Shown: positions 46,762 through 58,267 of the stretch, piece after piece
How positions within the stretch are numbered: position 1 is the stretch's first letter
Layout of the letters: every line of letters begins with the position of its first letter
Source of the DNA: Phaeosaccion multiseriatum
Taxonomy: Eukaryota > Ochrophyta, other classes
NCBI GenBank assembly: GCA_965112735.1
Contig: OZ218956.1
Coordinates: 3,038,001-3,102,000, forward strand
Length of the DNA stretch: 64,000 nucleotides
Reading direction: 5' to 3'
The notes under the pieces: model-generated
What the model saw: the letters and a program-made list of their open reading frames with translations, nothing else
What the model was told of the DNA's origin: nothing
Database searches by the model: none
Program-made: the position numbers and the translations under genes

Positions 46762-49728
46762 ATGGATAACTATGAGGCTGAAAGCTCTTTGCAGCATGGG
46801 AGGGGGGGAGGAGAGAGGGAAAGGGGGAGACGCCGGTCCTTGAGGTGAGCTCGCTATAGCGTCGATGTGTGTGCCAAGATTCTCGCCAGCAAAGTCGTTA
46901 TCATGCACGTCCCCCTTCCCCCCCTGCCCACCCGCCGTTTTGCTTCACCAGGCACCGTGTGGCGATGGTGTCAGACTTCTTCTACCCAAGTATCGGAGGG
47001 GTGGAGACGCACATTTGGTCGCTCAGTCAGTGCCTCATCCGTCGAGGCCACAAAGTCATAGTTATCACTCACAGCTACGGCGATCGTACTGGCGTCAGAT
47101 ATATGACGAACGGTCTTAAGGTGCGTAAAGAGCTGTACAATTCCACCAAGGGAGGGAGAGGTATGGGGAGAGGGAGAAGGGGGAGCCGCCGCCATTGCGA
47201 CCACCTCCACTCGGTAGGGAGCCAAGACCCCTTCTTGAATACCGTGGCAGCCAGTCATCGTCCTCACCGTCCTCATCCATTTGCTCTATATATGTACATA
47301 TATATACACATATATATTATATATATGTATAAACATATATGTATATATATATTTGTATATATATATATATATATCTCTCACACACACACACACATCTACG
47401 TATCACTGCTTCCACAGGTTTATTATCTCCCCCTGACAACCTTAGGCTCCCTCCAAGTGGTCATGCCAACGGTGAGGAAGAACAGTACACTTTGGTTACA
47501 CTTTGTACCCCCACACACACCACTGCTACTGCTGCTACTGCCCGTTGCTGTAACGCTGGCTGGGTAGCATGGCCATTGGCTTGGGTGAGAAAAAGCAAAA
47601 CCTGCTTTTTGCTCTTCCTCCCTGTGCTTTCCAAGCCTCTGCCGCTGAGCTCAAGCCATGACCTCCCCCCCCCCCCTTCGCTCCTTACACCTCCCCACTC
47701 TCCTCCCCCACCTTCCACCCCTTCCTCTCTCTTGCTTGTCTTCACTCCCCCCTCCCCTCCCCTCTCCCAACCGAACCACCCACACAACACAACACACAAG
47801 GTTGCCTTCGCCATCCCCTCGGTAATGCCCCTCCTGCGGCAAATCCTCATCCGGGAGCGCGTCTCCATAGTCCACGGCCATCAAGCTTCTTCTGCCCTGG
47901 CACAAGAAGCTCTCAACTACTCGAAGACCATGGGCTACAGGACCGCTTTCACAGACCACTCCCTCTTTTGTTTCGAGGAGGTAGGGCCCTCCTTCCTTTC
48001 CTCCCTCCCTCTCTCTCCTTCCTTCCTCCCCCCCCCTATATATTATCCTTATATATACATATATATACATATATATATACTTTCTCTCTCTCTCCATCAC
48101 TCCCCCCCTCACTCCTTCCCGTCCTCCCTCACTTCCTTCCTCCCTCCCTCCCTACCTCTCTCCCTCCCTCTTTTGCGTCGAGTAGGTGGGCGCCATCCAC
48201 GTCAACAAGCTTCTAAAGTGGACACTGTGTAGCGTGGATGAGGCAATTAGTGTCAGTCACACATGCAGGGAAAACCTTGTACTACGTAGCGGTAAGTATG
48301 TAAGTAAGTAAGTGCCTGCATGTGTGCGTGCATGTGTGTGTGCGTGTGCGTGCGTGTGCGCGTGCCCTGTTTTCGTGGTCGATGGACTTCTTGATTTTTT
48401 GTTTGTTCTACTTCGTTTGCTTACCCTCCGATCCGTTCCCGCTCCCCTCACATCCACTGCCCTCCTCCCCCCACCCCATCCACTGCCATCCCATCCACTG
48501 CAATCCCATCCAAGCCATGCCCCCGCATAAGGTGCACACAATCCCCAATGCAGTGGACCCCGAAAAATACCTCCCCGACCCAACCCGCCCCATGCCCCGA
48601 CCCGGAGACAGGCTCAATGTTGTCATCGTGAGTCGCATGACGTATCGAAAGGGCATTGACCTCATGGCGCCGACCATCGGCATCATGTGTCAGAGGTTTC
48701 CGCAGCTGCATTTCATCGTAGGGGGGGACGGCCCTAAGAAACTTCTGTTGGAGGAAATGAGGGAGAAGCTGCAGCTCCATGACAGGTGCGTGGTGGCGCG
48801 CGTGCGTGCGTGCGTGCGAGCGAGCGGGCGTGGATGCGGGCATGGGTTGGGTGCGTGCTTGTATGTATGTGAGGGGGGGTGTACGTGAGTGGGTGCGTGG
48901 GTGAGTGCGTGCGTGGGTGCGTGTGTGGGTGCGTGGGTGGGTGCGTGCGTGAGTGAGTCGTGGGTGTGATGTAGACGATGACGTCGTAACCCCCACCCTC
49001 CTCATCTCTCACGTCTCTGTTCTCTGCTTCTTCATCCGCACATCCATCCCCCAAACAAACAAACAAACAAACCAAACAAACCATTTATAACGACCAAAAG
49101 AGTGGAGCTGCTGGGGGCGGTGCCGCATGACCAAGTCCGTTCTGTGCTTGTGAGAGGTCACATCTTCCTCAACTGCTCCCTGACGGAGTCCTTCTGCATC
49201 GCGCTCGTTGAGGCGGCCTGCTGCGGCCTCGTGGTGGTGAGTAATGATACGAAATTCATTCGTACCCGTGGAGGGAAGAATAAAAGGGTATATGGCATAC
49301 AATCTACACATATATATATATATATTTACAACATACATGGGAGGAGTGTGTATGTATTTATGTACATATTTTTATCAACAATTTACCTGTGTATGAAGAG
49401 AGAAAGAAACCCATAACCAATTCTTCGCAAAAATCCAAATCTAACCCAAAAGAATTCACCTTTCCTAACAAGGTGAGTACCCGCGTGGGAGGTGTGCCTG
49501 AGGTGCTGCCCCCGTCCATGACCAAACTCGCGGAGCCCACGGTGGATGGGCTTGTGCAGGCCCTCACCGCAGCCCTGCCCCTGGCCAGACAAGCTCGGCC
49601 GGAGGAACTTCACAGGAGGGTGCGGGAGATGTACAGCTGGCCAGATGTGGCTGCCAGGACAGAGAGTGTGTACAATCAGGTGCGAGACAATTATTTTAAC
49701 AATTAATGTGCATCATGTCCGTCTCTCC

Positions 49729-49785
<57 letters not shown>

Positions 49786-51625
49786 CTCTCTCTTGTCTCT
49801 GTCCAGGCCTTTCTCTTCTCTTTCTCTTTCTCTCTTTACTTACAATACATTATGTACACACACACATATATATTTTTTGTATTTATGTACTTGGTTTCAT
49901 GTATCTCTGGTCTGGTTGGGGTCGGCGCAGGTGATGAGGGGGACCAACCCAAGCCTGGTGGAGCGCTTCCACGGCTTTCGTCGCGTGGGGCAGTTCGGGC
50001 AGTGGGTGGCGTGTTTCACGGTGGCGTTTCACTTCCTCTTCTGGCGCTTCCTTGACTGGCTCTCTCCCGCTGAGGATATTGACATCGGTGAGAAGATGGG
50101 CACGTTCATTTGTTGGCGTATTTGTGATTGTTGACACGTTTACACCAATTCAGTGGTGTGTTGTAGTAGTGGAGTTGTTTGTCATAGTGTTTGTTGTTGG
50201 CTGGTTTGATCAATTGTTTGTTTGTTTATGTGTTTGTTTGCTTGTTTGTCTCCTTCCTTCCTTCCTTCCTTCCTTCCTTCCTTCCTCTCTTCTCCCTTCT
50301 CCTCCTTTGCAGTTGTGTTGTTGTCCTCTTCATCCTTCCCGCCGTTTTGAACTTCTCCTCACTCACTCCCTCACTGAACGAACGAAGGCTCACTCCCTCG
50401 CTTCCTCCCTTACTCACTCACTCACTCATTCACTCACCCACTCACTCACTTACTCACCCACACATTCACTCACTCACTCTCTCACTCCCCGACTCACTCC
50501 CCCACTCAACTCATCACCCACTTACTCACTCACCCACTCACGCACTCCTCCTTCTCACTCATCCACTCACTTCTTCCCTCCCTCCCTCGCTCACTCACTC
50601 ACTCACTCACTCACTCACTCACTCACTCACTCACTCACTCACGCTATCACTCTCTCACTCACGCTACCACTCTCTCACTCACTCACTCACTCACTCACTC
50701 TCTCACTCACTCACTCACTCACTCACTCACTCTCTCACTCACTCTCTCACTCACTTAGTCACTCACTCACTCACTCACTCACTCACTCACTCACTCACTC
50801 ACTCTCTCACTCACTTAGTCACTCACTCACTCACTCACTCACTTACTCTCTCACTCACTCACTCTCTCACTCACTTAGTCACTCACTCACTCTCTCTCAC
50901 TCACTCACTCACTCACTCACTTAGTCACTCTCTCACTCACTCACTCACTCACTCTCTCACTCACTTTGTCTCTCACTCACTCACTCACTCACTCACTTAG
51001 TCACTCATCACTCACTCACTCACTCACTCACTCTCTCACTCACCTACTCAGTCACTCACTCACTCACTCACTCACTCACTTACTCACTCACTCTCTCCCT
51101 CACTTACTCACTCACTCACTCACTCACTCTCTCACTCACTTCGTCACTCACTCACTCACTCACTCACTCTCTCACTCACTTAGTCACTCACTCACTCACT
51201 CACTCTCTCACTCACTTAGTCACTCACTCTCTCACTCACTTAGTCACTCACTCACTCACTCACTCACTTCCGTAGAACGCACTGTGTATCGTTACCCATC
51301 TCTCTCCGTGTGTTCTCAAGGGCCTGCTGCACTGCCCTGTGCTGTATCATCAACTGCTGCACTACCCTGTGCGGTGTGTCCCGTCATTCCGACTCACACC
51401 CCTTTACACTCGCTGGTCTTCATTTCCCTCCCTCCCTCCCTCCCTCCCTCTCTCCCTCCCTCTCTCCTTCCTTCCCTCCCTCCCTTCCACCCCTCTTCAG
51501 CACCAGACTTCCCTTCGCCAGAAGAGATGCGGGGCAGCGCAGCCAAACAGACATCGGCGGCAGCGAGAGAAGAGGACGCAGCTGTGCCCTTCGGCTCCGC
51601 GAAGGAAGGCACTTATGCTGCTTGA
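46762..51625 (+). CDS. PIGA: PIG-A/GPI3, GPI N-acetylglucosaminyltransferase catalytic subunit
   Basis: Transfers GlcNAc from UDP-GlcNAc to phosphatidylinositol on the cytosolic face of the ER, the first step of GPI-anchor synthesis. Ten exons in phase: 46762-46844, 46952-47120, 47418-47471, 47801-47980, 48186-48291, 48515-48785, 49101-49236, 49473-49679, 49931-50087, 51501-51625; about 495 residues, close to animal PIG-A. Diagnostic blocks appear in order: [74 protein letters not shown], then the GT4 E-x7-E motif in ESFCIALVE (about 313-321), and [14 protein letters not shown]-terminal membrane helix ([14 protein letters not shown]) is followed by a short tail encoded after the 1,413-base intron 9, which is filled by (TCAC)n. 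The start at 46762 is chosen because it is in phase with exon 2; 46642 is an alternative in the same frame. Confidence 0.93.
47287..47372 (+). repeat. (TA)n-rich tract
   Basis: AT-rich repeat in intron 2 of PIGA, an exception in otherwise GC-rich DNA. A smaller one lies at 48039-48081 in intron 4. Confidence 0.85.
50365..51270 (+). repeat. (TCAC)n satellite-like tract in PIGA intron 9
   Basis: About 900 bases of TCAC tetramers with scattered variants (TCTC, TTAG), filling most of a 1.4-kb intron. A higher-order unit, CTCTCTCACTCACTTAGTCACTCAC, recurs many times. The tract is open in more than one frame, which can mislead gene finders. Confidence 0.95.
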
Positions 51626-51761
51626 CACCTTGCTTGACATTGCGCTTGACACAGCGCTTGAGGAGCCCTTTCCTTTCCGGACTCAATCAGTCAATCGACG
51701 TCTGCCCCCATCCGCCACGCCCGACTTGGACATTCAAGGGGCGACCGGGCAGGGCAGGGCA

Positions 51762-51774
51762 GTTGGTGATACAG
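51762..51774 (+). repeat. Dispersed 13-bp motif, exact copy
   Basis: In the spacer 3' of PIGA, within GGGCA repeats rather than CAG triplets. Confidence 0.85.
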
Positions 51775-51897
51775 GGCAGGGGGGGCACCACTACTTCCGC
51801 CCTTTGACCCAACAGATAGTGGAAGGGATTCGTCGATTTACCGTCCTTGCCCCTCGCAGTCGGGTAGGGAGAAGAGTGGGTACAGCAGAGAGCGAGC

Positions 51898-51939
<42 letters not shown>

Positions 51940-52566
51940 AAGACAGAGGGCGACAAAGGGACAGAAAGACACAGCGCGATGTTCACTTCAACGCCTCGCC
52001 TGGCCTCGGGTTGGCAGGGGGGGGTTGCGTGTGTGCGTGCGTGCGTACGCCCTCAGGCTGTACTTGGTGTCAGGTTGCGCACGGCTCACGCCGCGGCCAC
52101 GCAGGCAGCGCCTCTGTGTACACATCAGGTCCGTCGGCAGTCGTCAGTTGGTAATCGACAGTCGGCAGTTGTCAGTCGTCGGTCGGCTCTTCAGGAGTGG
52201 ACCCCAAAGGCTATACGGTTAGGTCGAGAGGGGTTGTCGTGCTGGCTGTGTCTAGCCAGTGCCACTTTACGGTGCTTACTGCAAGGGGTGTCAGGGGTGT
52301 CAGGACTCACAGTGCCACCGTTCGCCCCCTACGTGATGCCAAGTAGGTGGGTGGTTGGCGTTTCTATCATCCCTTGTCGCCATCAAGGGCCGTCATCATC
52401 CTCATCATCATCAAGAGCGGCAGCCACAAGCAGTTGGTGATTCGGTTGCAGAAGCAGCAGCAGCAGCAGCGGCAGCGCGAGATGGAGGATAGACTCCACC
52501 ACCAAGCCGCAGACCCACAGAGGAGCAGACCATCAACAATGACAAGAGACACAGAGCGGAGACAGA

Positions 52567-53095
52567 AAGGAGGAGGCAGGAGGAGGACGAGGAGGAGGAG
52601 GAGGGGGAGGAGGATGAGGAGGAGGGAGGAGGAGGAGGAGGAGGAGGAGGGGGAGGAGGAGGACGAGGAGGATGAGGAGGGGGAGGAGGAGGAGGAGGAG
52701 GATGAGGAGGAGGGGGAAGAAGGAGGAGGAGGAGGACGAGGAGGAGGACGAGGAGGAGGAGGACGAGGAGGGGGAGGAGGAGGATGAGGGGGAGGAGGAG
52801 GAGGAGGATGAGGAGGGGGAGGAGGAGGAGGAGGAGGAGGAGCAGGAGGAGGAGGGGCAGCAGCAGAAGGAGGAGGAGGAGGAGGAGGAGGAGGAGGAGG
52901 AGGAGGAGGGGGAGGAGGAGGAGGAGGAGGAGGAGGAGGAGGAGGAGGAGGAGGAGGAGGAAGAGGAGGAAGAGGAGGAAAAGGACGAGGAGGAAAAGGA
53001 CGAGGAGGATGAGGAGGGGGAGGAGGAGGGGGAGGAGGAGGACGAAGAGGACGAGGAAGACGAGGAGGAGGAGGAGGATGAGGAGGGGGAGGAGC
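52567..53095 (+). repeat. (GGA)n triplet tract
   Basis: About 530 bases of GGA/GAG triplets with occasional GAC, GAT and GGG, in the spacer 3' of PIGA. It is open in all three plus frames. Confidence 0.9.
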
Positions 53096-53253
53096 CCAAC
53101 CACCGGCATGAGCTCTGTAGTCGTATGCACCACAAAGAGCGACATACGTATATATGCAAGCTTTGATTTTATCTTGTATACATACGTTGGAGCTTTCCCG
53201 TTTACGGGGCAAGCCCGCTCCTTCTAACGTGCCTACTACTTGTAACCGACTTG

Positions 53254-53407
53254 TCGACCCCTGACGTGCTACCGGCGGATTCTGGGCAGCAGGCTAGCGG
53301 GTCCAGGCGGGCCCGGTAGCACGCTACTGGCCACTGGCCGCCAGCAGGTAGCGCGCCGGCTGGTGGTGCCGGCGGTAGAAGGTAGCATGTAGCACGTCAG
53401 GGGTCGA
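53254..53407. mobile_element. Inverted-repeat element C, MITE-like
   Basis: 154 bp bounded by perfect 18-bp terminal inverted repeats, TCGACCCCTGACGTGCTA and its complement at 53390-53407. The termini match elements A and B, but the interior is built of TAGC/GCTA and CCGGC modules without the GATA form. No coding capacity. No obvious target duplication. It is followed after four bases by a tandem 10-bp repeat. Confidence 0.68.
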
Positions 53408-53410
53408 AAC

Positions 53411-53460
53411 TAGGGACAAATAGGGACAAATAGGGACAAATAGGGACAAATAGGGACAAA
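53411..53460 (+). repeat. Five perfect copies of a 10-bp unit
   Basis: TAGGGACAAA is repeated five times without change, directly beside inverted-repeat element C. Confidence 0.97.
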
Positions 53461-53739
53461 TTTCTTTATTTTGGGGCGCGCGCTTTCCCCCTTTCCCCCC
53501 TCAATGTGATTGGACTTCGTAATAAAAAGAAGCCTACAAAAGGCCAGAAAACCAGGAAAAATTCCAAATCTCTTCCTCGTACCATCAATCTACAATCTAT
53601 TTATATGTATGTACGAATGTAAGAGGTAAGCAAGCAGCCGAGGCCATCTCAACCCGCCCCCCCCCCCCCCCCCCCGCGGAGACAGGACCCCCCACAACCC
53701 CACACCACCGCCGACCAACGCCCACTCACGCGCCCACAC

Positions 53740-54783
53740 TCACACGCCCACATTCATGCACCCACCCACGCGGGTCCTCGTCACTGGCTTAAGGGCAGCG
53801 GGAAGGCTTAGCCCTAGGGCCACTTGACCGAGCAGTAAGGAGGCACCGAACTCCCTACCTCGGGGCACCAAAGCGTCCAGAGAGCCTCCGAGCTCGAGGT
53901 GGAGCAGGGAGAGCACGGGGTCTTCTCTCTTGTCTCGCCCCCGGAACTCCTTATTCGAAATCCCAGGTATCTCCTCCTCCTCCTCCTCCTCCTCCTCCTC
54001 CTCCTGCGGCTGCTGGTGGTGGTGCTGGTGGTGGTGCGGGTGGTGGGGGTGGTGGTTTCCATCACCACCTACCGACGCATGCTCTACCCCGGCACCACCA
54101 CCACCACCAGCACCAGCACCAGCAGCAGCAGCACTAGCAGAAGTAGAAACTGATTGAATCGTAGAGATGGTGGAGGTGGTGTTCGTGCGTATGCTTGGGG
54201 GGGGGTTGAACTCGATCGGTCCTCCTTGTGTACACCAACGCTCGATCTCACCCGCCCCCCCCCGGGTCCCGCGGAAGACGTAGAAGCGGCTGTTCCTCCA
54301 GGCCGTCTCCTTCTCCTCGGCCGCAACAGCCGCGGCGGCCCTCCCAGCCTTCGCACACATCGTAGGCGACAACCGTCCCTGAGCCCATTTCGCCATCGCC
54401 CGACCGTCTGCCGCCCGTTCGTCTCTGAGTGCCTCGAGCACGTCTGTGGTTCCTACCACAACTGTAGAAAACACCCTCACCACGGATGCGACCTGACGTT
54501 CCGATGCCGCGCCAGTCCCTGCCCGTCCTTCTCCTCCTCCTCCTCCTCCTCCTCCTCCTCCTCCTCCTCCTCCTCCTCCTCCTCCTCCTCCTCCTCCTCC
54601 TCCTCCTCCTCTTCTTCCTCCTCCTCCTCCTCCTCCTCCTCCTCCTCCTCCTCCTCCTCCTCCTCCTCCTCCTCCTCCTCTTCCTCCTCCTCCTCCTCCT
54701 CCTCCTCCTCCTCCACCACCACCACCTCCTCCTTCCCCCCCTCCTCCACCTCCCCCTCCTCCGCCTCCTCCTCCTCCTCCTCC

Positions 54784-54817
<34 letters not shown>

Positions 54818-55730
54818 GCTCCCTTCCCATGCCCGTGCCGATTGGAGAAAGTGTACGTTAACAGCTCCAAAGTCATCGCGTGATCCTCGTTGCACGAAGC
54901 CCCATACCCTCCACCTCCTCCCGTGAATGGTAACACGAAGCGTTTCGTTGGATCATCCTCTGCTGGTGGTGCTCGTGTTCGCCCTCGTCGTCGTCGTCGT
55001 CGTCGTCCTTCTGCTGTTGGTTCTTCACCTTCCTGAAGGCTCCCTACCGGCGACGATCGTGAAGTAGCAAGACCCTCACACATGCTCACTTCATCGGCAA
55101 AGCCCACGTGCACATGTGAGCCCAGGCTCAGGAGAGCTCGTGTTGCATTCTCTGTCCACCATCCCCTCCCTACCTCCTCCTCTTCCTCCTCCTCTTCCTC
55201 CTCCTCCTCCTCTTCCTCCTCCTCCTCCTCCTCCTCCTCCTCCTCCTCCTCCTCCTCCTCCTCCTCCTCCTCCTCCTCCTCCTCCTCCTCCTCCTCCTCC
55301 TCCTCCTCCTCCTCCTCCTCCTCCTTTCCCCCCCCCTCCTCTTCCTCCTCCCCCCCCCCCCCCCTCCTCCTCCTCCTCCTCCTCCCCCGCCGCCTCTTGC
55401 ACCCTGCAGGCGATGGTACACTCGGCGTGAAGAGCGCCCCCCCTGGAGCTCGTAGAACAAGAAGAAGAACAACAACAACAAGAACAAGAACGAGACGGTG
55501 GCGAAGATGAAGACGGTAGGACGACGAGCACCTCAGAGATACGATCGGGCTCTGATTGTTGGAGCGCCGTGCTGGACAGTGTCACGACTCGCACAAGAGC
55601 ATCGAGCGTACTCTGCTGCTCTTCATGTGACTGCCGCTGCCTCAGGCCCCACCCCCGCCCCCGACCCTGCTCCTGCCCCTCCCCCTCCAAGAGGCCCAAG
55701 CCGAGAAAGATGGCGGCGAAGTGGTGTCCG

Positions 55731-55763
<33 letters not shown>

Positions 55764-58267
55764 AAAGAAGAAGAAGAAGAAGAAGAAGAAGAAGGACTGT
55801 TGCTATTGTCCTTCCCTCCTTCTTCACCGGGTCGACCGAACAAGAAAAGTTGGTCGCTATTTCCCTTCGCAGTCCTCCCACCCCGCGACCGTTCCACCCG
55901 CTGCTTCTCACACGTTTCGCACCACTGCTGCCCTTCGCACCCGTTCACCTCCTCCCTCTCGTCCCGTAGCCTGGCCAAGTGACGTTGTCGTCGCAGTTGG
56001 CTCTCCTTCTGTAACCGCCTCTGCTTCCGGCGATAAAGGGTCTCACCAAGCCAATTCGTCGGCACTCCTCCTGTCCCCGAACGAGTCCGCGTGGATGTGC
56101 TGAAGATACTTGCTCCGCTGAGGCTGCTGTGCGCACTACACCCCACCTCTGAGTCGTCAATCGTGCCGGCCCCTGACCCTCCCCGATTCACATCTCGAAC
56201 TGACTTGGCACTGTATCGATCTCTACCTCCTACACCTCCTGGCCTTTCTCCCGTTGCCGGCACCCTCTCGTTCCTCTGCACTTGCACGTGCCCCTCCACC
56301 TTCAATTCACCACTGGCTAGAGTCATCACCTGGCGTATGCCCCGCCGGTCTACGAGGCCTCCGTTCCCCAGCCCGAAGTGCACGTGCACAAAGCCAAAGA
56401 AGTTCTCTCTGATCGCGAGAGGGAGGAAACTAGGCAGAGCCCTGCCTTTGTCTCTGCGGCGGAGGAGAAGAGGTGCTCTTCCTCTACCTCTTTTGGGAGG
56501 GATCCGATCTGCTGCCGACCCGTTTCTCAGCCTCTGCTCCTCCTGCTGTATCACCAACTGCTCCTGTTGCTGCTGCTCCTGCTGCCGCTTCTGTTGCTGC
56601 TGCTGCTTCTTCTGATGCTGCTGCTGCCGCGGCGGTCGGTGCCCCGGTGACCGCCGCTTCCACGACTTGACCTGGTCTCGCGGCCACGCCATCACAGAAT
56701 CATTGGCTGTAATCTTTTGCAGCTCCTCCTCAGCCTTCTCTCTCATCGCCTTTCTAATCGCCTCTCTCGAGCAAGGCAGGCATGTGGCACGAATCATGCT
56801 AGAGTCATACAGATTTGCAGTGGCGTCGTCTGCGTCCTGAGCTGGCTCTTGCGCTTCTTTGAGGAAGAAGTGCTTTGGCTTGTATGCAGCAATCAGCGCA
56901 GCCGTACCGCTGGGAGTGCTGGCCAGCTCATACAGCGGAGTAGTCTCCTCCTCCTCCTCCTCCTTCTCCTCCTCCTCCCCCCCCCCCCCCCCCCCCTCCT
57001 CCTCCTCCTCCTCCTTCTCCTCCTCCTCCTCCTCCTCCTCCTCCTCGTCCGCCTCCTCCTCCTCCTCCTCCTCGTCCGCCTCCTCCTCCTCCTCCTCCTC
57101 CTCCTCCTCCTCCTCCTCCTCCTCCTCCTCCTCCTCCTCCTCCTCCTCCTCCTCCTCCTCCTCCTCCTCGTCCCCCGCCGCCCGCTGGTGCTGCCGAGGC
57201 TGTCCCTCGTTGCCGTGCCTGCTGGTTGGGCCATCCGTGACGGTAGCGTTGAAGCGGATGACTAGGCCCCCCTTGGGACGCGGACTCTGGAGGAAGGATT
57301 CGGTCCTGCTGCCGCCATCGACTAAACTAAAATCGCTCTTCTTCCGGCTGCTTCTGCTCCAGCCTGACCCACGCGCTGTCTCTAAGACAGGAGGGCCGCA
57401 TGGGGACGAGGGATTTACCAGTGTGACTTCCGATCGCTCTTCCTCAAACTCCGTCGTAGGCACCACCTTGGAGTCTCGTAGAGCACTGTTACTCTCTCGC
57501 ATCCACTTACGGAGCTTGCTAAAGCTTTGTTGGCGCCCCCCTCCTCTTCCGCTCTCAGAGGGAAAAGCTGATTGAAATGCCAGTCCTCCTGAGTCATCAC
57601 ATTGCTCCAGGTAATCGGCGCGGTGCGGTGTCCTTGGGGACTCCGCACGCCACTGCCGTCCACCCCCCCCTCCACTCCTCCCTCCTTCCTCTTTTCCCTC
57701 CTCCTGTTCCTTCTCATGCCCCTCCTCCACCTCTTCCTTCTCCTGCCCCTCCTCCTTCTCCTCCTCCTGCTCGTCTTCCTCCTCCTCCTCCTCCTCCTCC
57801 TCCTCCTCCTCCTCCTCCTCCTCCTCCTTTTCCTCCTCATCCTCATCCTCTTGTTCCTCCTCCTCCTCCTCATCCTCCCCTGTCTGGTGCTGCTGCTGTT
57901 GCGGGCGCGCCAAATGTGCGGTTATCCCAGGAGAAAGGCGGGGCGAAGAACCTGAAGCGGCAAGCACAATGCCGACGGAAGAAGTAGATGAAGTGTGTAG
58001 GTTCTGCGACTTGGTCTGTGTGCCTGCATGAGAAAGCAACTGACTTTCCTCCCCCATTGCCTGCTGCGGCTGAGCTTCACTCTCCTCATCACCAAGGGGG
58101 GGGAGTAAGCGCGGCTGCTGGCCCCTTTGCTGTGACTGTCGCCCCTGGTACTGCGGAGAGACTCCCCCTCCTCTTGATAGGGAAAAGTTGCTGCCCCATC
58201 CACTGTCCCTTGTCGCTCCTTCCCCGCCCATCAAGGCCGAGGCAGGTTGGAGCGAAGGCGCGGACAT
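53740..58267 (-). CDS. Unknown Glu/Gly-rich protein with a frame break
   Basis: Two long minus-strand frames overlap: 58267-55091 (ATG at 58267, MSAPSLQPASALMGGEG) and one ending at 53740. The second frame stays open upstream of 55113 through the (GGA)n tract as poly-Glu. The first changes from poly-Glu to poly-Gly at G homopolymers near 55327-55366. A one-base difference there would join them into one protein of roughly 1,500 residues, so I treat this as one gene with a homopolymer frameshift, assembly error or short unplaced intron. Non-repetitive islands look like real coding (TTPLYELASTPSGTAALIAA, SREAIRKAMREKAEEELQKI, PLAIRENFFGFVHVHFGLG, DPTKRFVLPFTGGGGGYGAS, GRDKREDPVLSLLHLELGG). No known domain was recognised. 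The dispersed motif is in frame as EQLVIQQ (56546-56558). Poly-Q, poly-E and poly-S runs abound. Confidence 0.55.
54531..54714 (+). repeat. (CTC)n triplet tract in coding frame
   Basis: Nearly pure triplet run read on the minus strand as poly-Gly (in the frame ending at 53740) or poly-Glu/Arg in other frames. Confidence 0.92.
55172..55384 (+). repeat. (CTC)n tract with C homopolymers
   Basis: Triplet run interrupted by CCCCCCCCC (about 55327) and a 15-base C run (about 55351-55365). This is where the minus-strand frame of the Glu/Gly-rich gene breaks. Confidence 0.9.
56546..56558 (-). repeat. Dispersed 13-bp motif, exact copy in coding exon
   Basis: In frame as QLVIQ inside a Gln-rich run of the Glu/Gly-rich gene. 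Confidence 0.85.
56945..57170 (+). repeat. (CTC)n tract in coding frame
   Basis: Triplet run with a C homopolymer at about 56980-56996, read on the minus strand as an acidic poly-Glu segment with a short Gly block. Confidence 0.9.

Larger units (their letters stand above)
51626..53739. other. Convergent spacer rich in repeats
   Basis: About 2.1 kb between PIGA (+) and the Glu/Gly-rich gene (-). It contains two copies of the dispersed motif (51762 exact, 52433 degenerate), a (GGA)n tract (52567-53095), inverted-repeat element C and a five-fold 10-bp repeat. Open frames across the GGA tract are compositional and not called as genes. Confidence 0.5.

Noticed and set aside
47281-47380. AT-rich run as possible replication origin
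   Set aside because: It is a simple (TA)n repeat inside PIGA intron 2; nothing else supports an origin.
50052-51270. Long open frames of Ser/His/Thr-Leu repeats across 50052-51270
   Set aside because: They are (TCAC)n simple sequence inside PIGA intron 9; the flanking exons splice in phase and the repeat is open in several frames.
52672-53166. Glu-rich and Arg-rich open frames on both strands at 52370-53227
   Set aside because: Pure (GGA)n composition open in all frames, with no non-repetitive core, no start context and no splice partners.
54154-54861. Poly-Ser and poly-Leu open frames on the plus strand over 54150-54930
   Set aside because: Shadows of the minus-strand Glu/Gly-rich coding sequence over a (CTC)n tract.
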